The notes under the pieces were generated by a model. That model had not been told where the DNA came from, ran no database searches, and saw only the letters and a program-made list of their open reading frames with translations. The position numbers and the translations under genes were made by a program. From Prolixibacteraceae bacterium (lineage in GTDB: Bacteria; Bacteroidota; Bacteroidia; Bacteroidales; Prolixibacteraceae): a stretch of DNA of 11,067 nt. How positions within the stretch are numbered: position 1 is the first letter of the stretch; each line of letters starts with the position of its first letter. The stretch spans positions 1 through 11,067 of the forward strand of contig DMSQ01000104.1 in the NCBI GenBank assembly GCA_003457135.1, given 5' to 3'. This document shows positions 6,498 to 11,067 of the stretch, one piece after another.

Positions 6498-7534
6498 TAC
6501 TAGTAACAGGTGGAACGGGGCTCGTGGGAGCTCACTTGCTTTATGAACTGACCAACTCCGGTCTGCGGGTAAAGGCCTTAAGACGCCAGCAAAGCAATAC
6601 CGACTGGGTGAAGAAAATATTTTCGTATTACACCAACCGGGTTGAAGAACTTTACGGTCAGATTGAATGGGTTGAAGGTGATATTCTGGATTATCTGAGC
6701 CTTGAGGAAGCGCTGAAAGGAGCTTCCAGCATTTACCATTGCGCGGCAATCGTTTCATTTCACGGCGACGATAATGATATCATGTTGAACAACAATGTAA
6801 AAGGCACTGGAAACCTGATTGACGCAGCCATTCATAATGGGGTCAGCCGTTTTTGTCATGTGAGTTCCATAGCTGCACTCGGTAAAACTCAGGATGGAAG
6901 TGAAATTACCGAAGATACTTACTGGACTCCCTCTAAACGCAAATCAGGTTATTCGCTCAGCAAATTTTTCTCTGAAATGGAAGTGTGGCGTGGAATTGAA
7001 GAAGGACTGGATGCCGTCATTGTTAACCCTTCCATCATTATGGGCCCTGGAAACTGGGACATTGGCAGCCCGAAACTTTTTCAATCCATCTGGAAAGGAC
7101 TGAACTACTACACGAAAGGAATTACCGGATTTGTTGACGTCCGCGATGTGGTTAAAGCCATGATCATGCTGATGGACGACCAGCAATTCGAAAAGGTAAA
7201 AGCGCAGCGGTTTATTCTGAATGCAGGGAATTTGAGCTACCAGGATTTTTTTAATAAAATAGCCGATGGATTGAAAAAACCGCGCCCGCGAAGTTTTGCA
7301 TCCGACATTAAACTGCACATTGCCTGGCGTATGGCCAAAGCAGCCAGTTTTTTTACAGGCAAACGACCGTTAATTACACGCGATGCTGTTTCCGGATCGA
7401 ATCAGAAAAACCACTATTCCGGAGAAAAAATAAGGGCGACATGCGGTTTTGAATACCGAAGCCTTGATTCGTCAATAGCCGACATTGCTGAAATCTTTTT
7501 GAAGGATATGGTTATGCCTTCAGCAAAACGTTGA
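6494..7534 (+). CDS. NAD-dependent epimerase/dehydratase, extended short-chain dehydrogenase family
   Basis: 346 aa with an N-terminal Rossmann fold: the nucleotide-binding TGGTGLVG at residues 5-12, the acidic EGD at 61-63, HCAA at 82-85, and the active-site set S124/S125 (HVSSIAALG), Y153 and K157 (YSLSKFFSE). NPSIIMGPG (178-186) is the typical substrate-loop start of this family. It resembles the dihydroflavonol 4-reductase-like and nucleoside-diphosphate-sugar epimerase branches; the substrate cannot be read from sequence. The enzyme is probably soluble, as there is no signal peptide or clear membrane helix. Its ATG overlaps the stop of the AlbA_2 gene by 4 nt (ATGA), implying coupled translation from the same mRNA. 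No clear terminator follows the stop. Confidence 0.92.
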   Translation: MILVTGGTGLVGAHLLYELTNSGLRVKALRRQQSNTDWVKKIFSYYTNRVEELYGQIEWVEGDILDYLSLEEALKGASSIYHCAAIVSFHGDDNDIMLNNNVKGTGNLIDAAIHNGVSRFCHVSSIAALGKTQDGSEITEDTYWTPSKRKSGYSLSKFFSEMEVWRGIEEGLDAVIVNPSIIMGPGNWDIGSPKLFQSIWKGLNYYTKGITGFVDVRDVVKAMIMLMDDQQFEKVKAQRFILNAGNLSYQDFFNKIADGLKKPRPRSFASDIKLHIAWRMAKAASFFTGKRPLITRDAVSGSNQKNHYSGEKIRATCGFEYRSLDSSIADIAEIFLKDMVMPSAKR

Positions 7535-7649
7535 TTTGAAAAATGGTGGCAGATTTCAGTTAAAACTTGCGAATCAATCTTCGTATTATTAATAGCCTCA
7601 AGCGATCGAATTTTTCACATATATGATGGAAGAACCAAATATTTAATAC

Positions 7650-7657
7650 TATATTCG
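7650..7657 (+). promoter_or_regulatory. Candidate -7 element upstream of the deoxyhypusine synthase-like gene
   Basis: TATATTCG has one mismatch to TAnnTTTG. It would give a leader of about 90 nt before the ATG at 7754, which contains a small hairpin (GCCAG, loop TTTAT, CTGGC at 7680-7694). No -33 partner is evident. Apart from this, the 219 bases between the epimerase stop and this gene show nothing recognisable. Confidence 0.3.
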
Positions 7658-7753
7658 CACACTTTTTCAAAAAAAAAGCGCCAGTTTATCTGGCTTATAT
7701 TTAAACAAATACCATGCTGGGCAAGCAAAATTAACAGAGCAAAATTCAGGACA

Positions 7754-8773
7754 ATGAAGAAATCAGATTTATTAAAAGAAACCATAGAACACATCGACAT
7801 CAAGTCATTCGATTCAACTCCAATTATTGATTCAATGCGTAAAATGTCGTTCACCTCGCGTGATACCGCCAGTGCAACCGACATTTTGCTGAAAATGGTT
7901 GAAAATACCGAATGTACCAATATTCTGACCCTGGCCGGAAGTACCAGCGCAGCAGGTTGTATGCAGGTTTATGTTGAAATGGTCAAAAACAACATGATTG
8001 ATGTGATTGTAGCAACCGGCGCCTCAATCATTGACATGGATTTTTTTGAAGCGCTTGGACACAAACATTACCGTGGTACAACCGAAGTTAACGATGGTAT
8101 TCTCCGCGATCTCTATATTGACCGTATTTACGATACTTTCATTGATGAAGAAGAACTTCAGAATTGTGATGGAACCATCAAGGAAATTACCGATTCTCTG
8201 GAAAAAAGACCATACTCTTCACGCGAATTTATCAAAGAAATAGGCAAATGGCTGACCGTTAATTCAGTAAAAAAAGATAGCCTGATCCAGGTTTGTTATG
8301 AGAACAACGTGCCGATTTTCTGTCCGGCTTTCTCTGATTCGAGCGCTGGTTTTGGATTAGCCAAACATCAGTGGGAAAATCCTGAAAAACATGTTTCAAT
8401 AGACTCGGTAGCCGATTTCCTCGAACTGACCAAAATCAAAATGGCTGCCGGAGTAACCGGGTTATTCATGATTGGTGGTGGTGTTCCTAAGAATTTTGCC
8501 CAGGATACAGTCGTTTGCGCCGAAATTCTGGGAAAAGAAGTTCCGATGCACCAATATGCCGTTCAGATCACTGTTGCCGATGTTCGAGATGGCGCCTGTT
8601 CATCTTCAACCCTGAAGGAAGCCAGTTCCTGGGGAAAAGTTCAGGTAACCGACGAACAAATGGTGTTTGCTGAGGCTACTTCTGTCCTGCCTCTCATTGT
8701 AAGCTATGTTTACCACAAAGGAACCTGGAAAAATCGCCAGCCAAAAAACTGGTGCAATTTGTTCAAAAAATAA
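7754..8773 (+). CDS. Deoxyhypusine synthase-like protein (divergent active site)
   Basis: 339 aa of the deoxyhypusine synthase/homospermidine synthase fold, which uses NAD to transfer an aminobutyl group from spermidine to a lysine or amine. Family landmarks: LAGSTSAAG (60-68), VATGASIIDMDF (86-97), CPAFSDSSAGFG (190-201), MIGGGVPK (239-246), YAVQITVADVRDG (268-280) and SSWGKV with K295, equivalent to the catalytic Lys of the human enzyme (K329). E289 and W293 match human E323 and W327, and D195 matches D238. In contrast, human spermidine contacts D243, H288 and D316 align with F200, N247 and C282 (alignment made by eye against the remembered human sequence). Bacteria generally lack eIF5A, so true hypusine formation is unlikely; another amine or substrate is inferred. 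An AGGA lies only 2 nt from the ATG. The gene stands alone and ends at a strong terminator. Confidence 0.9.
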   Translation: MKKSDLLKETIEHIDIKSFDSTPIIDSMRKMSFTSRDTASATDILLKMVENTECTNILTLAGSTSAAGCMQVYVEMVKNNMIDVIVATGASIIDMDFFEALGHKHYRGTTEVNDGILRDLYIDRIYDTFIDEEELQNCDGTIKEITDSLEKRPYSSREFIKEIGKWLTVNSVKKDSLIQVCYENNVPIFCPAFSDSSAGFGLAKHQWENPEKHVSIDSVADFLELTKIKMAAGVTGLFMIGGGVPKNFAQDTVVCAEILGKEVPMHQYAVQITVADVRDGACSSSTLKEASSWGKVQVTDEQMVFAEATSVLPLIVSYVYHKGTWKNRQPKNWCNLFKK

Positions 8774-8782
8774 ACGAAGATA

Positions 8783-8807
8783 AAAACCCGGTGATCAACC
8801 GGGTTTT
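8783..8807. terminator. Bidirectional intrinsic terminator between convergent genes
   Basis: AAAACCCGGT (8783-8792), loop GATCA, ACCGGGTTTT (8798-8807): a perfect 10-bp stem with a T-tract on the plus side and, by symmetry, on the minus side. It sits 9 nt after the deoxyhypusine synthase-like stop and 20 nt beyond the end of the minus-strand oxidoreductase, so it serves both. Confidence 0.92.
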
Positions 8808-8827
8808 CTATTAATTACAAACAGTAG

Positions 8828-10144
8828 TTAAATCTTAGGCAACACCCACGGAGCGCGATATTCCGGTATCAGGAATTTATTGGCGGCATCGTCTTTAATG
8901 AACTGTCGGTTGGTTACATCCCAGTACAGGCGGTGACCGGTGCGGTGGGCAATGTTGCCAAGATGTGCAACCCGTGCAGTGTTGGCAGCAACGGTAATGT
9001 TAGCATTCAGGTTGCGGTTCCGGGTTTTCACCCCGTCAATAAAGTTGGCCATGTGATAATCGAGCCCTTTGCCACTTCCTTTTTGTAATGAAACCCGCTC
9101 CATCAGGTCTTTATCTTTCTTTCTTTCAGGAATAACTTCCCATCCATCGCGGTCAACTACCAGAGTACCATTGTTGCCAACGAATCCAACTCCATGGTTA
9201 CGTCCATAATAGCCACCATCTATTCCGGTTCCGTGATCCCAGAGCATGGTATGGCTATCGAACTCATAAAGCGCCTGCAAGGTATCGGGAGTTTCGGAAG
9301 CGTCATCAGCATAGGCAAATTTACCGCCCATCGCCATGACTGATTTTGGTACAGGGTCGCCCATCCCAAACAATCCGTAGTCAATGATATGGACGCCCCA
9401 GTCGGTCATTAAACCACCGGCATAATCATAAAACCAGCGGAAATTAAAATGGAAACGGTTCGGATTGAACGGACGTTTTTTTGCCGGCCCGAGCCAGAAA
9501 TCGTAATCAACTCCTACTGGCGCTTCACCATCTGGTTTTACCGGAACGGGCTCCATCCAGCCCTGATAAGCCCAGGTACGCACGGTGCGGATTTTACCTA
9601 GCTTTCCGGATTTCACGAAGTCAACTGCGGCCATCCAGTGTGGATCGCTGCGTTGCCACATGCCCACCTGAACCACCGTTTTGTATTTGTTGGCCGCCCG
9701 CTCCATGATGTTGATTTCTTCGATGGAATTACCCAGCGGTTTTTCGCAATAAATATCTTTTCCGGCCTGACAGGCTTCAACCATTGGCAAACAATGCCAG
9801 TGGTCAGGAGTGCCGATAATTACTACATCAACATCTTTATCTTCCAGCAATTTGCGGTAATCGCTGTATAATCTGGGTTTAAAACCCTGAGCTTTTTCGG
9901 TTTCAGCAGCGCGTTTATTCATCACATTGCTATCTACATCGCAAATGGCAACGCATTCGGTATTCTTTTGGCGGAGGAAGGCTGCCAGATCGGCAAATCC
10001 CATCCCGTTGATACCAATTACGCCACAACGGAGTTTGTCATTTGCTCCGGCACAGGCGCTCATCGGAATCGGCATGGTAGCGGCAAGGCTAAGTCCTACT
10101 GCCGCTGTTGTTGTACTTTTTAGAAAATTTCGTCGGTTGGTCAT
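8828..10144 (-). CDS. Gfo/Idh/MocA family oxidoreductase with Tat signal peptide
   Basis: 438 aa. The N-terminus MTNRRNFLKSTTTAAVGLSL is a twin-arginine signal (NRRNFLK) with a hydrophobic stretch; MSAC at 28-31 resembles a lipobox, so it may be a periplasmic or membrane-anchored lipoprotein. The Rossmann fold starts at CGVIGINGMG (40-49), followed by AICDVD (66-71), GTPDHWH (111-117) and the catalytic lysine K135 in CEKPLGNS. The C-terminal substrate-binding domain has GGLMTDWGVHIIDYG, with D248 and H252 in the usual active-site positions. The family oxidises or reduces sugars, inositols and related compounds with bound NAD(P); the substrate here is unknown. Tat export is expected when the protein folds around its cofactor before transport. 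The upstream isomerase on the same strand suggests a shared sugar pathway, although hairpin and promoter signals lie between them. Confidence 0.93.
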   Translation of the reverse strand: MTNRRNFLKSTTTAAVGLSLAATMPIPMSACAGANDKLRCGVIGINGMGFADLAAFLRQKNTECVAICDVDSNVMNKRAAETEKAQGFKPRLYSDYRKLLEDKDVDVVIIGTPDHWHCLPMVEACQAGKDIYCEKPLGNSIEEINIMERAANKYKTVVQVGMWQRSDPHWMAAVDFVKSGKLGKIRTVRTWAYQGWMEPVPVKPDGEAPVGVDYDFWLGPAKKRPFNPNRFHFNFRWFYDYAGGLMTDWGVHIIDYGLFGMGDPVPKSVMAMGGKFAYADDASETPDTLQALYEFDSHTMLWDHGTGIDGGYYGRNHGVGFVGNNGTLVVDRDGWEVIPERKKDKDLMERVSLQKGSGKGLDYHMANFIDGVKTRNRNLNANITVAANTARVAHLGNIAHRTGHRLYWDVTNRQFIKDDAANKFLIPEYRAPWVLPKI

Positions 10145-10173
10145 TATAAATTGATTTAGATATTAGATTTAGA

Positions 10174-10181
10174 CAAAAGTA
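10174..10181 (-). promoter_or_regulatory. Candidate -7 element for the oxidoreductase gene
   Basis: On the minus strand this reads TACTTTTG, an exact TAnnTTTG match, about 30 nt before the start codon, giving a leader of roughly 24 nt. Between it and the ATG lies a direct repeat, TCTAAATC twice on the minus strand (10166-10173 and 10153-10160). No clear -33 TTTG was found at normal distance. Confidence 0.5.
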
Positions 10182-10285
10182 TTAAGAGCAGTCCGATTAT
10201 GATCTGATGCGGTAACAATTTGTGACCGCATGTTCTCCCATTCAGCAATTGTAAGCCTAAACATGAAGCGAGGCGGAAATCTTTC

Positions 10286-10349
10286 CGGGTTTAGTTAGGA
10301 TAACTGATCCGATGAACTCAAGTCATCGGATCAGCCAACCCGAAACCCG
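10286..10349 (-). terminator. Nested hairpin after the isomerase gene, probable terminator
   Basis: CTGATCCGATGA (10304-10315) and TCATCGGATCAG (10323-10334) form a perfect 12-bp stem with a 7-nt loop. A 7-bp outer stem, CGGGTTT (10286-10292) with AAACCCG (10343-10349), can enclose it. It lies 17-80 nt past the isomerase stop in the minus direction. The minus-strand sequence after the inner stem (TTATCCTAACT) is only a poor U-tract, so it may instead stabilise the mRNA 3' end or act as a regulatory palindrome. Confidence 0.55.
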
Positions 10350-10365
10350 AATCCCGGAACTCGTA

Positions 10366-11067
10366 TCATTTCTGCATGGCATCGTCGAACGCCACATCAG
10401 AAGGATCGAAGTCGCTGTATCGAACGAAATCGCAGGCTTCTACTGCACCGACTTCACGGTTCATGCCTGAATCTTCCCATTCCACCGAAAGCGGTCCCTT
10501 GTAATTGATGTCGTTTAAAGCACGGATGATATTTTCGAAATCAATTTTTCCGCGACCTAAACTCCGGAAGTTCCAGTAGCGGCGGTTGTCGCCAAAGTCG
10601 GTATGTCCGCCAAAAATGCCGATATCCATCGGATGTTCGCTCCAATAAGCATCTTTCATGTGAACATGGAAAATACGGTCAGAAAACTCGTAGATGAATT
10701 TCACGTAGTCAACACCCTGGTATCCGAGGTGACTTGGATCGAAATTGAATCCAAATGCCGGATGGTTGTTTACTGCTTTTAATGCACGGCGTGCTGTTGC
10801 AATATCGAAGGCAATCTCCGATGGATGTACTTCGAGTGCAAATTTGACCCCCATCTTCTGGTATTCGTCCAGAATCGGAATCCAGCGTTTTGCAAAATCT
10901 TCGTAGCCTTTGTTTAGCATATCCTGATTAACCGGAGGAAATGCATATAACATATGCCATACTGAGCTTCCGGTAAATCCAATGACGGTATCAAGGCCAA
11001 GCATTTTAGCAACCTGTCCGGTTTTGATCACTTCGGCAGCCGCACGCTGACGAACACCTTCAGGATC
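10366..11067 (-). CDS. Sugar phosphate isomerase/epimerase, xylose isomerase-like TIM barrel (N-terminus outside window)
   Basis: The C-terminal 233 residues are present; the frame is open to the window edge (DPEGVRQRAAAEVIKTGQVA...), so an internal GTG at 11031 is not the start. TIM-barrel landmarks with putative metal and active-site residues: LEVHPSEIAFD (Glu), NFDPSHLGYQGVDY (Asp, His), FHVHMKDAYWSEHP (His, Lys, Asp) and SVEWEDSGMN (Glu), matching AP_endonuc_2/xylose isomerase-like epimerases such as IolE-type and keto-sugar epimerases. These are usually cytoplasmic, metal-dependent isomerases or epimerases. The exact reaction is unknown. It precedes the Gfo/Idh/MocA oxidoreductase by 221 bases on the same strand, a pairing common in Bacteroidota sugar and inositol catabolism, so the two may act on the same keto-sugar intermediate. 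No signal peptide can be assessed. Confidence 0.9.
   Translation of the reverse strand, partial: DPEGVRQRAAAEVIKTGQVAKMLGLDTVIGFTGSSVWHMLYAFPPVNQDMLNKGYEDFAKRWIPILDEYQKMGVKFALEVHPSEIAFDIATARRALKAVNNHPAFGFNFDPSHLGYQGVDYVKFIYEFSDRIFHVHMKDAYWSEHPMDIGIFGGHTDFGDNRRYWNFRSLGRGKIDFENIIRALNDINYKGPLSVEWEDSGMNREVGAVEACDFVRYSDFDPSDVAFDDAMQK

Noticed and set aside
4670..7534. AlbA_2 plus epimerase region as a mobile or anti-phage island
   Set aside because: No integrase, attachment-site duplication, tRNA or defence partner is seen; flanks are ordinary chromosomal genes.
10366..11031. GTG at 11031 as the isomerase start
   Set aside because: The frame continues to the window edge with plausible family sequence (AAAEVIKTGQVAKMLG), so the gene is simply cut by the window.

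Overview
The window looks like chromosomal DNA of a Bacteroidota bacterium, probably from the Bacteroidales/Marinilabiliales side. Reasons: the protein families (a Bacteroidota-style primase of about 650 aa, an AlbA_2/ATPase protein with a repeat linker, a Tat-signal Gfo/Idh/MocA oxidoreductase beside a TIM-barrel sugar isomerase), TAnnTTTG-type -7 elements placed just upstream of start codons, weak Shine-Dalgarno signals and moderate G+C. Genus and species cannot be read from it. No tRNA, rRNA, insertion sequence or CRISPR array was seen, and no gene-free stretch exceeds 300 bases.

Left part (1-2005): the 3' end of a sensor histidine kinase, a stand-alone response regulator and a receiver-class III nucleotide cyclase fusion form a tight same-strand operon, most simply a phosphorelay ending in cyclic nucleotide synthesis. 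The kinase ATP-binding domain carries two inverted copies of a GC-rich 27-bp palindromic repeat that are translated in frame. A small DUF2892 membrane protein converges on the cyclase with 3 bp between the stops.

Middle (2179-7534): dnaG (primase) with a promoter element almost touching its ATG, then a NimA-like flavin split-barrel protein, an A/T-rich repeat patch with competing hairpins, and a two-gene unit: a Schlafen AlbA_2/GHKL-ATPase/winged-helix protein overlapping an extended-SDR NAD-dependent epimerase/dehydratase by 4 nt (ATGA). The AlbA_2 protein has a linker of nine 12-bp repeats in blocks of 2+2+5.

Right part (7650-11067): a deoxyhypusine synthase-like protein that keeps the catalytic lysine but has replaced several residues contacting spermidine in the human enzyme. 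It ends at a strong bidirectional terminator. Facing it on the minus strand are a Tat-exported Gfo/Idh/MocA oxidoreductase and, upstream of that, the C-terminal part of a sugar phosphate isomerase/epimerase. These two probably act on the same carbohydrate, though a hairpin and a candidate promoter between them suggest separate transcripts.

The window is mostly ordinary core and accessory chromosome. The most unusual items are the in-gene inverted repeat pair in the histidine kinase, the altered deoxyhypusine synthase-like active site, and the length-variable repeat linker in the AlbA_2 protein.
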